From NCBI GenBank assembly GCA_029265995.1, contig JAJUFM010000009.1, forward strand, positions 1 through 50,293: 50,293 nt of DNA, given 5' to 3'. Numbering within the stretch: position 1 is the first letter of the stretch; every line of letters begins with the position of its first letter. Below, one piece after another: positions 1 through 7,523 of this stretch. Below the pieces are notes generated by a model. It did no database searches, was not told the DNA's origin, and saw only the letters and a list, made by a program, of their open reading frames with translations. The position numbers were made by a program, and so were the translations under genes. Origin of the DNA: Rhodospirillaceae bacterium. GTDB taxonomy: Bacteria > Pseudomonadota > Alphaproteobacteria > Kiloniellales > DSM-21159.

Positions 1-1
1 C

Positions 2-115
2 GACAAGCTCGGCCGCTCCTATTGGCACTATCTCGGCGACCGCCTCCTGGTGCCCGGGGCGCCCCAGATCCCACCGCTCCCGCGCCTCGTCCGAGACGCC
101 GCCGTCACAACTTAA
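2..115 (+). CDS. C-terminal fragment of a probable transposase (gene starts before the window)
   Basis: An open frame enters from the left edge and stops with TAA at 113-115. The 37 visible residues include the stretch KLGRSYWHYLGDRL and a Pro-rich end (PPLPRLVRD). This resembles from memory the C-terminal tail of transposases common in alphaproteobacteria; I cannot confirm the family. The adjoining palindromes and the broken gene stump at 221-306 fit the edge of a mobile element. It could instead be the tail of an ordinary host gene. The N-terminus and any catalytic residues lie outside the window. Confidence 0.35.
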   Translation, partial: DKLGRSYWHYLGDRLLVPGAPQIPPLPRLVRDAAVTT

Positions 116-139
116 CCGCCCGGGGTTTTGCCCCTCTTA

Positions 140-219
140 CGTGAATCTGCTCTATCTATTTGATGTAGAACGGATTCACGCGTTTGATCTGAACCCCAAA
201 GTGGTTCAGATCAAACGCG
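140..219. repeat. Two overlapping intergenic palindromes
   Basis: The first is an 8-bp inverted repeat, CGTGAATC at 140-147 against GATTCACG at 173-180, with a 25-base spacer. The second is a perfect 17-bp inverted repeat, CGCGTTTGATCTGAACC at 179-195 against its complement at 203-219, with a 7-base loop. The two share bases 179-180, so they could form alternative structures. They lie right after the transposase-like tail, and could be a terminator, an insertion-sequence end or a member of a dispersed palindromic family. No second copy is present in this window. Confidence 0.7.
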
Positions 220-220
220 A

Positions 221-306
221 TCCGGTCTAGCGTCGAGTTGATCGGCGCCTATGAGAGCGGGCTGATCGCCGAGATCAACAGCCGCTATTTCGGAAACGAA
301 TTTTGA
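221..306 (+). pseudogene. 3' stump of a truncated gene
   Basis: A frame ending in TGA at 304-306 translates to LIGAYESGLIAEINSRYF followed by GNEF. This looks like a real protein C-terminus with a regular amphipathic pattern. Reading upstream, the frame runs into the palindrome and hits TGA at 190-192, and there is no start codon or ribosome binding site. I infer that the 5' part of this gene was removed when the element to its left arrived. The family is not recognised. Confidence 0.4.
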
Positions 307-317
307 GGGGCATTGCC

Positions 318-1517
318 ATGATGCGCAGCTTCCCAGCTCTTGGACACCTTGCCGCGATGCTGCCGGCGGCCCAAGCTAACGAGTGCGAAGATGCTGCGGA
401 CCAGGCAATGATGAGCGCCTGCGCCCAGCAGACTTACGCGGCCTCTGAGGCAGAGATGAATCGGCTCTATCGCGAGATCGAGCTTCGGTTGAGCGATAAC
501 GCGGTTGCGAAGAAGCTGCTCCTCGATGCGGAGCAGGCCTGGAAAAGCTATCGCGATGCGGAATGCGCCTTTTCTTCCTCGGCCATTGCTGGTGGCAGCG
601 CCTATTCCATGGTGCAGACCCTCTGCCTCGCGGATCTGACGCAGAAGCGCGTGGAAGACCTTCAGCAATATCTTGCTTGCCCGGAAGAAGACCTCGGCTG
701 CGCCGTGCCCGCGAGGAGTACAGCCTCCGCGGATGCGGCCTGCGCCAGCGTAGACACCGATCTGACAGATGCCCGCGAGCATGAGTACCGAGCGCTGATC
801 GTTGATTCCCTTTCCGCTGACCAGGAAGATTCCGAGCGCCTGGGTCTCGGGGATGTGGAGGTCTACAGCTTCCTGGCCAGCGGCGGTTGGAGTGCAGTCT
901 ACGGCGCAGTACCGACCGCCGACAACGCCGTGTTCTTTTTTGAAGACGTCGATGGCGCCCAACAGTTTCGGGATGTTTGGGCAGGCTGGGCCGATCCGTC
1001 AGAGCGGAATACACTGATCGAATGGGCCAGAAATCTCGGCGCTCCGGAAAGCTTGGCAACCTGCTCTGCCCATTACGTTGTCGATGCCCCGGAGGCAGAT
1101 CAGCCGTACGCCTTCACAATCGATCTCACCTTCACCGACCAGGCGCTCACGACTCTTAACAGCCGCGAGGAGGAAGTCGTGGTGTCCGCTTCCTACTACG
1201 CAGATCCCGCGCCTGGTAGCGAGGAACTAGCCGACGATGTAGGCCGCATCAATCTTGGCCGAGAAGAGCTGCAGGTTGCCGCCGAACCTGAGATCGTCGA
1301 GATTGCCGGGAATCAGCTTGACCTCGATGCCCTGCAGTGGATCGAGGGGGACATCCTGGTAGAGATCAGCGTCTACAGCGCTCGCCTCAGCAGCCCAGAC
1401 AACCTGATCAGCTGCGACACCATCCAGGGTCGGCTATCCGACGTCTCCGAGACGCCGCCGATCAACCTACAGTGCGGCATGATCGAAGAAGATTTGGGGA
1501 TCGAGGTACGACCCTAG
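318..1517 (+). CDS. Secreted LprI-domain (DUF1311) protein with an unknown C-terminal region
   Basis: The 399-residue product starts with a weak signal peptide ending near AQA (about residue 20). The ATG at 318 follows a GAGGGG site by 7 bases; an upstream TTG at 303 is less likely. Residues about 20-125 match the LprI/DUF1311 pattern: a Cys near the start, CAQQTYAASEAEMNRLY, then QAWKSYRDAECAF, GGS, and a final Cys before LADLTQKR. LprI-type proteins are known as lysozyme inhibitors in some bacteria, so a periplasmic or envelope-protective role is possible. The remaining roughly 270 residues are acidic, contain several Cys, and match no family I know. No operon partner is evident. Confidence 0.7.
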   Translation: MMRSFPALGHLAAMLPAAQANECEDAADQAMMSACAQQTYAASEAEMNRLYREIELRLSDNAVAKKLLLDAEQAWKSYRDAECAFSSSAIAGGSAYSMVQTLCLADLTQKRVEDLQQYLACPEEDLGCAVPARSTASADAACASVDTDLTDAREHEYRALIVDSLSADQEDSERLGLGDVEVYSFLASGGWSAVYGAVPTADNAVFFFEDVDGAQQFRDVWAGWADPSERNTLIEWARNLGAPESLATCSAHYVVDAPEADQPYAFTIDLTFTDQALTTLNSREEEVVVSASYYADPAPGSEELADDVGRINLGREELQVAAEPEIVEIAGNQLDLDALQWIEGDILVEISVYSARLSSPDNLISCDTIQGRLSDVSETPPINLQCGMIEEDLGIEVRP

Positions 1518-1611
1518 CGTACCGGCGGCCAAGGGCCACGTCATGCCCGTGCTTTCTCGCTAACCTGGAAATCAGAACAAGCTCCGAGACGCGACTGTAG
1601 TACTGGCTAGG

Positions 1612-2304
1612 TCACGGCTGCCGGATCATGCGAAAATCCTGATAGAGAAAGCCGTCGCGCTCTACCACCGTGCCAGGCTCGACATTCAAAGGCTGCGAGA
1701 AGGCCGGCGCATCTGTCACAAGGGAATGAAACTCGCCCCGCTCACCGCAGGGATCCACCTCCGGCGGGAGGGACGCCAGCAGAGTTTCATCATAGGCGCC
1801 GCCCAGTAGCTCCCGCGGCATCCTGGCAACGTCGATGGCGACGATCCGCGCTTTGATCCCGGCCGCGATCATCTCGCTTGCCAGGGCACGGCTGTCGCCA
1901 GACCAGAGAGGAAAGTGCGCCTGTAGTCCGTGGGCGGCAAGCTGCGCCTCGCGATAGGCTCTCACATCGGCCAGATGCAGATCGCCGAAAAGATGGTCCA
2001 CCACCCCCTCTGCCTCCAGCTGCGCAAAGACGCGCGCCATCCGGGCTTCATACTCACTGTTTGAACAGACGACAGGCAGGGGCACCTCGATCACAGGCAA
2101 GGCCAAGGCCTTGGCCTGGGCGACGAGAAGCGCCCGCCGCACGCCATGTACTGCGACCCGCGCATGCTCCTCGCTCACGGTGGTAAGGAGCGCTCGAATG
2201 TGAAAGCGCCCCTCCTGCCGCACCTTGTGGAGGGCGAAGGCCGCGTCCTTTCCGGAGCTCCAGTGCAGAACCGCCGGGACCAAGCGGCTAGTCCCGATAA
2301 TCAT
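1612..2304 (-). CDS. Dph6-like ATP-pyrophosphatase (diphthine-ammonia ligase family)
   Basis: A 230-residue adenine nucleotide alpha-hydrolase of the ATP_bind_4 (Dph6) family. The PP-loop reads SSGKDA at residues 16-21, in place of the usual S-G-G-K-D-S. The later stretches FGDLHLADVRAYRE, FPLWSGDS and CGERGEFHSLV are typical of the family. In eukaryotes and archaea the family amidates diphthine on elongation factor 2. Bacteria lack diphthamide, so the substrate here is unknown. The start overlaps the end of the upstream aldolase gene by 17 bases, which implies translational coupling and a shared transcript. I am sure of the family but not of the reaction. Confidence 0.85.
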   Translation of the reverse strand: MIIGTSRLVPAVLHWSSGKDAAFALHKVRQEGRFHIRALLTTVSEEHARVAVHGVRRALLVAQAKALALPVIEVPLPVVCSNSEYEARMARVFAQLEAEGVVDHLFGDLHLADVRAYREAQLAAHGLQAHFPLWSGDSRALASEMIAAGIKARIVAIDVARMPRELLGGAYDETLLASLPPEVDPCGERGEFHSLVTDAPAFSQPLNVEPGTVVERDGFLYQDFRMIRQP

Positions 2305-3007
2305 CTCCGATCAGCTTTTTCATGCCTTCGAAATGCGCCAGATAGTAGGCGCCGCCGCGGTCGTACTCCGCCTTGGTCTTGCCGGCCATATTGTCGCCCA
2401 CGACTTTCAAGGGACGGCCTGTCGAATAGGCCAGCACCTGGAGGCGCGCCGACTGCTCGAGATAGTAGAGGGAATCGAATGTCTCGGGGATGGTCTCACC
2501 CACGACTGTCACGCCGTGGTTCGCCATGAAGAGGACTCTCTTGTTCCCCAGCGCGCGAGCGATGCGATCCCCTTCTTCCCGGTCTTCCGCCAGGCCGTTG
2601 TAATCCATGTCGTAGGCGACCTCTCCCCAGAACCGCAGGGACTGCTGGCTCAACGGCAAAAGGGTCGGGTCTTCCAAATTTGCCAAGGCGGTGGCGTAAG
2701 GCATGTGGGTATGCATCACACAGCGCGCCTTCGGGTTGTTGGCGTGGATGCGACCGTGGATGATGAAGGCCGTAAGCTCGGCTTCCGTTTTACCTTCGAT
2801 CGTGCGGCCGTCCGCATCGATCAGCAGGATGTCCGAAGCCTTGATTTGCGACCAATGGACTCCGTGGGGATTGAGCAAGAAGCGATCTTCCATGCCCGGC
2901 AGGGCGTAGCTGAAATGATTGCAGATACCCTCGTTCAGGCCATACCAGGCAGCCATTCGCAGCGCCGCAGCCAGATCCTGCTTCGCCTGTGCAATGATCG
3001 CTTCCAC
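2288..3007 (-). CDS. Class II aldolase/adducin family protein
   Basis: The 239-residue product has the class II aldolase fold signature. The metal-binding histidines are H99 and H101 (MHTHMPYA) and H164 (ANHGV), with an acidic TEAE segment near residue 75. Family members are zinc-dependent aldolases or epimerases of sugar phosphates such as fuculose- or ribulose-phosphate, and the substrate cannot be read from the sequence. The start is GTG at 3007, preceded by a strong AGGAGG site on the minus strand. It lies about 120 bases downstream of uppP and overlaps the Dph6-like gene, so the three may be co-transcribed. Confidence 0.88.
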   Translation of the reverse strand: MEAIIAQAKQDLAAALRMAAWYGLNEGICNHFSYALPGMEDRFLLNPHGVHWSQIKASDILLIDADGRTIEGKTEAELTAFIIHGRIHANNPKARCVMHTHMPYATALANLEDPTLLPLSQQSLRFWGEVAYDMDYNGLAEDREEGDRIARALGNKRVLFMANHGVTVVGETIPETFDSLYYLEQSARLQVLAYSTGRPLKVVGDNMAGKTKAEYDRGGAYYLAHFEGMKKLIGDDYRD

Positions 3008-3127
3008 CCCTCACCTCCTCTTGCGAGCTGATCCCGACAAATCTTCCAATCGCTCGATTTGAGCGCTCGGAGCTTAGAACAAATAAGGGATTTGTAAAAT
3101 TGCCCCGCATAGCGGGCCGGTCCCTGC

Positions 3128-3925
3128 TCAGAGATAGAGCCACACCAGCAACGAAACGCCCAGGAACAGACGATAGAACACGAAGGGCGTAAAACTCGCC
3201 CGACGCAGCCAGGCCATCATGCCGCCGATGGCAAGCCACGCCGCGATGAAGGCAAAGCCTGCCGCCAGCAGGGCGTCCGTTTGCAGAGCCAGGTCGCCGC
3301 CCTTCCAAAGCTGCAGACCGATCAAGCAACCGGCGGCGGCGGTAGTCGGGATCGACAGGAGGAGCGAGAAGCGAGCCGCCTCCGCGCGCTGATAGCCAAG
3401 GAAGAGGGCCGCGGTCATGGTGATGCCGGCACGGCTGGTGCCGGGGATCAAGGCCAGACATTGCGCCAGTCCGATCAGCAGCGCGTGCCGCCAGGTCATT
3501 GCCTCCATGATCTCGGTCCGGCGCCCGGAACGATCCGCAAGGTAGAGCAGAAGCCCGAAGGCGATCGTCGTCACCGCGATCAAGCCGGCGCTTCGCAGAT
3601 GAATCGCAATGGCCTCCTGAAAAGCGACGCCGACTACGACTACGGGAAGCGTCCCGATGATGACGAGAAGCAACAGCTTCGCCCCACCGTCATAACGACC
3701 GCGCAGCAGCGAAACGCTCCCCTCCCCCATCCGCAGGCACTCTCGCCAGAAGTAGCCGGCGACCGCAGCCAGCGTTCCGACGTGCAGCGCCACATCTATC
3801 AACATCCCCTGATCGCTCCAGCCAAAGAGGGCCGGGATCAGGATGAGATGTGCCGAGGAGGAGATGGGAAGAAACTCGGTAATGCCCTGGACGAGGGCCA
3901 GAACCACTAACTGAAGGAGATCCAT
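3128..3925 (-). CDS. uppP: Undecaprenyl-diphosphatase (BacA family)
   Basis: An integral inner-membrane phosphatase of 265 residues that removes one phosphate from undecaprenyl diphosphate, recycling the lipid carrier for peptidoglycan and other envelope polymers. Overproduction of the family gives bacitracin resistance. Both family signatures are present: GITEFLPISSSAH at residues 14-26, including the key Glu17, and PGTSRAG at 161-167. About eight hydrophobic segments span the protein and the length is normal. The partner synthase uppS lies in the superoperon at 30821-31528. Confidence 0.96.
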   Translation of the reverse strand: MDLLQLVVLALVQGITEFLPISSSAHLILIPALFGWSDQGMLIDVALHVGTLAAVAGYFWRECLRMGEGSVSLLRGRYDGGAKLLLLVIIGTLPVVVVGVAFQEAIAIHLRSAGLIAVTTIAFGLLLYLADRSGRRTEIMEAMTWRHALLIGLAQCLALIPGTSRAGITMTAALFLGYQRAEAARFSLLLSIPTTAAAGCLIGLQLWKGGDLALQTDALLAAGFAFIAAWLAIGGMMAWLRRASFTPFVFYRLFLGVSLLVWLYL

Positions 3926-4136
3926 CCTTGATCCTGCCGCGCAGATGAAGGCTCGAAGAGGCGGGGCGAGCCGGAATCGGCACAGCCGCCGGCAAGAATG
4001 GCGTCAGGCACACCCCCCTTCAACCATTCATAAGAATGGCGACCAGGCCAGATCGTCCCTGCCCCGAAGGAGGTAGAACTGGCCGCTTGATCTACAGCAC
4101 CGCCGTACTGCCTCAATGCCTACAAGGCAGAACGCA

Positions 4137-4163
4137 AACGGGCCGGCACAAGGCCGGCCCGTT
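4137..4163 (-). terminator. Terminator of the OmpA-family gene
   Basis: A perfect 11-bp GC-rich inverted repeat (4137-4147 with 4153-4163, 5-base loop) lies 25 bases past the ompA-like stop codon. On the minus strand the stem is followed by TTTGCGTTCTG, a weak T-tract. Intrinsic termination is likely. Confidence 0.7.
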
Positions 4164-4187
4164 CAGGCGCGAGAATGGTCGCTGCAG

Positions 4188-4763
4188 TTACTGCAGGATG
4201 ATCTCGACGCGGCGGTTACGCTGTTCGCGAACCTGCGGTCCGGTCGGAACGGCTGGCTCGGAGAAGCCACGGCCGGCAACCGAAACCTCAGACCCAGGGA
4301 CGCCCTGCTGGCCCAGCCAGTTGCGGACCGATTCGGCACGACGCAGGGACAGACCCATGTTGTATTCAGCAGTACCAACGGTGTCGGTGTGGCCGGTCAG
4401 CGCAAAGCTGCTGTTGTTAGCCTGAGCGGCTTCCAGGGCCTGCCGAAGCACGGGCTCCGCATCCGGACGGATGTTGGAGCGGTCAAAGTCGAAGTAGACG
4501 GTATAGGTCTGCGGAGCCGCCGGAGCCGGGGCCGGAACCGGAGCCTGCGCCTGTACCGGGCAGGGGTAGGACGACCGCTGCAGAACAGGCGCACCGTTCG
4601 ACGAGTGAATCACGTTCGTCGGCGTGATGTTCGTGATCGGGTTGCACCATTCGTGACCGTGCGACGGGTCGTCATACTGGGCGGATGCGGGCGCGGCATT
4701 CACCGCCATCGTCAACGCGAAGGCCGAAGCCACTGCGAAGCAGGTCTTGCGGAGAGAAATCAT
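4188..4763 (-). CDS. OmpA-family outer-membrane/peptidoglycan-binding protein
   Basis: The 191-residue product has a signal peptide cleaved after APASA (about residue 28), a short Pro/Ala/Gln-rich linker (about 70-85), and a C-terminal OmpA domain from about residue 86. That domain shows FDFDRSNIRPDAEPVL, GHTDTVG (124-130) and a final NRRVEI, the features that bind diaminopimelate in peptidoglycan. There is no beta-barrel, so it is a Pal-like or periplasmic anchor rather than a true OmpA porin. Two cysteines (about residues 40 and 68) could form a disulfide. ATG at 4763 was chosen because GGGGGACC lies just upstream and the signal peptide begins there; an in-frame extension to 4814 is unlikely. 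Confidence 0.9.
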   Translation of the reverse strand: MISLRKTCFAVASAFALTMAVNAAPASAQYDDPSHGHEWCNPITNITPTNVIHSSNGAPVLQRSSYPCPVQAQAPVPAPAPAAPQTYTVYFDFDRSNIRPDAEPVLRQALEAAQANNSSFALTGHTDTVGTAEYNMGLSLRRAESVRNWLGQQGVPGSEVSVAGRGFSEPAVPTGPQVREQRNRRVEIILQ

Positions 4764-5198
4764 TTCGAGAGGTCCCCCTAGGGTTGGTTGGTCACTGCTC
4801 GCTTTTCGGGGCACGAGGAACCCCGCTCAGCCGGTTACAGTGTGTCGTTCCAAGACAACATCTAACACCGTAAAGCCAATGATTGGAAGGCGAACCTGCC
4901 CAAACAGCTGAGGAACACTGGGGAAAATCGCTTAATGGCTGCATTCGTTCCAGCACTCCCCTCAGCAAGTTCAACATCCAATCATTCGTGCCGATCGTTT
5001 GCCCCGAGACGGACGCACCACAGGTGCTCCCGCAACCCGGGAACGAATCAACCTCACACGCGGCGAACTCACGTACGAGTAGCTTGCTGCCTACACCCGA
5101 GGTTTTGGCGGTGCAAGAAGAATAGCGGCATCCGTGACTTCATTCCCACAGTAGTGATGCCTTCCTGCAACAGCCGACTCCTTGGGGACCTACCTGGC
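4764..5198. other. 435-base gene-free stretch upstream of the OmpA-family gene
   Basis: It lies between the stop of the LysM gene and the start of the ompA-like gene, both on the minus strand, so it must hold the ompA-like promoter and 5' leader. I see no convincing -35/-10 pair, tRNA or riboswitch. Short open frames on both strands look like chance or extensions of neighbours. It is long for this compact genome. Confidence 0.5.
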
Positions 5199-6425
5199 CT
5201 AGCCTCTTTCTGGCAGCAGGAAGATCTGCCCCGGATAGATCAGGTCTGGGTCGCCGATCTGATCGCGATTCGCATCGAAGATGAGCGTGTACTCGATGCC
5301 GCGGCCATAGGTGCCTCGAGCGATCCGCCAGAGACTGTTCCCAGGTTGCACGACCACAAAGTGCCCGTCTTCCCCCAGGCCGCCGACGAAGTTGGAGCGG
5401 ACAAAGGGCGTTTCCAATCGTGCCAAGACCGTCCCAGCCTCATCGACCTGATCCAGCCGGAGTTGATGCAGGCCCTCCGACACCAGCTGCTCGGGTTTCG
5501 AACGCCAGCGCCCCTCTGCATCGCCAACCGCGTCGCCGAAAAACGCGTTGTCGACATAAACGAAGACGCGCCCCGATGGGACCACACGACCATCGATGGT
5601 CAGGCGCCCCTCGTGGTCGTAGCTGAGGGCTTCGAGGCTCAGGTCGCCCGATGTCAGACCTTCGCGCGGGCCTTGCAGGACTCGGGGCGCCTCTTCTGGG
5701 TCATCGGAAAGCAGGACTGCCAGCGGCTCGGAAGGCGGCGCTTCAGCCGCACTCAACGCTTCCCTGTCTTCTTGGGGGGCGCCCTCTTTGTCGAAGCCAT
5801 CCGTCGAGGTCTCGAGTTCCGCGGTCTGCCGCTGTACTGAAACAATCACAGTGCCTGAGCCGCGATTATCGGCAATTCTTTCTGCACCGGCGTTGCGGGC
5901 CACGAGCATGAGTTCGTGATCACCCGCCGACAGCGCTGCGTCTGGTAGCATGACCCACTCGCCGCGTGCGTCGGCCTCGACTTTATCAATAAGCTCTTCC
6001 CCGCTGCGCAGCTCCACCAGCGCCCCGGGCTCGGCCCGACCTGCAGCAACCAGACGGCCGCTGTTTTCGACTCGCACGACGTCGAAGCTCGGCGCCGTAC
6101 TGACCTTTTCGGGCGAGACTTCCGCCAGGTCCTGGGAGTCGGCCGGCTCCCGACCGCGCTCGCTTTCCCTGACTTCATCCGCCGGAACGGATTCGGGTAA
6201 CTGTTGCCCTGGCTCGGTTCCTTCTTCCGCCTGCTTCCCCATCTCCGAGCTCGAAGGATCCTGGGAATTCGTCGACGGAGCCTGCAGACGGTCATCGTCT
6301 GCGACAACTTCTGTAGCCGTTGCATCTACATAGGACGTGCCGGAGTTCCGCGGCGGCCCCAGAAAATAGAGGCCAACCGACGCGGCAACGACCAGGGCCA
6401 GGATCGCCAGCACAAGACGCTTCAC
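5199..6425 (-). CDS. LysM-domain envelope protein with an acidic linker
   Basis: The 408-residue protein has one N-terminal membrane anchor (KRLVLAILALVVAASVGLYFLG), an acidic Ser/Glu-rich disordered region (about 30-105), and two Ig-like beta-sandwich segments. The first covers about 110-195 (VRVENSGRLVAAGRAEPG); the second follows about residue 260 (RLTIDGRVVPSGRVFVYVD). A C-terminal LysM module (VVQPGNSLWRIARGTYGRG to IYPGQIFLLP) binds peptidoglycan glycan chains. It probably links inner membrane and cell wall. GTG at 6425 is preferred because a GGAG site lies 8 bases upstream; the TTG at 6440 has none. Confidence 0.85.
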   Translation of the reverse strand: MKRLVLAILALVVAASVGLYFLGPPRNSGTSYVDATATEVVADDDRLQAPSTNSQDPSSSEMGKQAEEGTEPGQQLPESVPADEVRESERGREPADSQDLAEVSPEKVSTAPSFDVVRVENSGRLVAAGRAEPGALVELRSGEELIDKVEADARGEWVMLPDAALSAGDHELMLVARNAGAERIADNRGSGTVIVSVQRQTAELETSTDGFDKEGAPQEDREALSAAEAPPSEPLAVLLSDDPEEAPRVLQGPREGLTSGDLSLEALSYDHEGRLTIDGRVVPSGRVFVYVDNAFFGDAVGDAEGRWRSKPEQLVSEGLHQLRLDQVDEAGTVLARLETPFVRSNFVGGLGEDGHFVVVQPGNSLWRIARGTYGRGIEYTLIFDANRDQIGDPDLIYPGQIFLLPERG

Positions 6426-6793
6426 AGAACGAGACTCCAAGAGGATAGGCTACCTCCCCAAAGGGATTAGCCGACACTAACGCTGAGACTCGTTTAGGTG
6501 CAATCTATCCTCTTCGCTCTTAAGCTTATGGCGCGACTGCCATCACACTAGATCTTGGCAAAGCGACTCTGCCAGCGACCAATCTGGGACGCACCTTCGA
6601 CCGCCCTCGCCTCTGGGGCGGCGATGCATCCATCTTGGGTCCGGAACAGATTAAAATGAATGTGATCTGATGAGAGACGAGGCCCTTGAAACCTCGTAAA
6701 AGGCCTCTTCGCGTCGGAACTGTCTGGAAGCCCCATTTTCCTGCACGCTGCCATGGCCTAGCTTGGAAGAGATTCGCCTTCAGGAGCCTGGTT
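6426..6793. other. 368-base divergent intergenic region
   Basis: It separates the LysM gene (minus) from the LOG-family gene (plus), so it should carry both promoters. A 68-codon minus-strand frame at 6548-6754 matches nothing I know and has no clear ribosome binding site. No RNA gene or repeat is visible. Confidence 0.5.
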
Positions 6794-7372
6794 ATGTCTC
6801 GTCGCCTATCCCTCTGCCTCTACTGCGGCTCTAATGCAGGCACCAATCCAGCATATGTGGAAGCGGCGGCCGAACTGGGTCGCTTCCTCGCCCAAGGGCA
6901 AATGCGCCTCGTCTACGGCGGAGGCCGAGTCGGGCTCATGGGCGCTGCTGCCGATGCCTGCATGCAGGCGGGTGGTGAGGTGTTGGGAATTATCCCCGAT
7001 TTCTTGCTTCGGCACGAAGTGGGCCACACCGAGCTGACGGAATTACAAGTCGTCTCCACAATGCATGAACGAAAAATGCGAATGGCCGAGAGCGCCGACG
7101 CCTTTTGCATACTCCCGGGAGGGCTGGGAACTCTGGAAGAGCTCTTCGAAGTGCTGACATGGCGCCAGCTCGGCTTGCACCAGAAGCCAATCATTCTGCT
7201 GAATGTCGCCGAGTACTGGCAGCCTCTCCTCAGCCTGATAGAGCACCAGGCTGAGGCAGGTTTTCTCCGATCCGAGCATTTGAGCTACTTGCGTTGTATC
7301 AGCCAGGTTCCGGAGCTTGAAGAGGTTCTGGAAGCATACCTCCCGAGGCAGAGCCCACAGGCATTCGATTAA
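6794..7372 (+). CDS. LOG family (TIGR00730) nucleotide 5'-monophosphate phosphoribohydrolase
   Basis: A 192-residue Rossmann-fold protein. It carries the Lonely Guy signatures GGGRVGLMG (42-50), a catalytic-region Arg/Lys pair in MHERK (about 90-94) and PGGLGTLEE (108-116). The family cleaves the N-glycosidic bond of nucleoside monophosphates, releasing a free base such as a cytokinin or adenine, and is widespread in bacteria without plant contact. The start at 6794 has AGGAG 7 bases upstream; the frame is open further upstream, but that sequence is not family-like. The gene is apparently transcribed alone. Confidence 0.92.
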   Translation: MSRRLSLCLYCGSNAGTNPAYVEAAAELGRFLAQGQMRLVYGGGRVGLMGAAADACMQAGGEVLGIIPDFLLRHEVGHTELTELQVVSTMHERKMRMAESADAFCILPGGLGTLEELFEVLTWRQLGLHQKPIILLNVAEYWQPLLSLIEHQAEAGFLRSEHLSYLRCISQVPELEEVLEAYLPRQSPQAFD

Positions 7373-7432
7373 GCCAATCTGGCCCTGACAGATGAAGCCC
7401 GGTCGCGGGAAGCTTCTTCGGCGGACACAGGC

Positions 7433-7460
7433 TTGCCCGCTTTCCGATCCCTGTTATTGT
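7433..7460 (+). promoter_or_regulatory. Candidate promoter of icd
   Basis: TTGCCC at 7433-7438 and TATTGT at 7455-7460 are separated by 16 bases, 63 bases before the icd start. This fits a housekeeping sigma-70 type promoter by inspection only. Confidence 0.4.
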
Positions 7461-7523
7461 GCGGCCGCAGCGCTGCCTCTGGCGCGCGCTTTCCTTTGAA
7501 GCTGCTGCATAACGAGAGAGGCC

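Noticed and set aside
2225-3031. 268-codon plus-strand frame
   Set aside because: Antisense to the class II aldolase gene, whose metal-binding motifs are intact; the plus-strand product resembles nothing.
4876-4985. 10-bp inverted repeat AATGATTGGA/TCCAATCATT about 95 bases apart
   Set aside because: Too short and too far apart to support a structure without comparative evidence.
4935-5840. 301-codon open frame on the plus strand
   Set aside because: It lies antisense to the LysM protein, which has clear domains; the frame has no ribosome site and reads as a GC-driven shadow.
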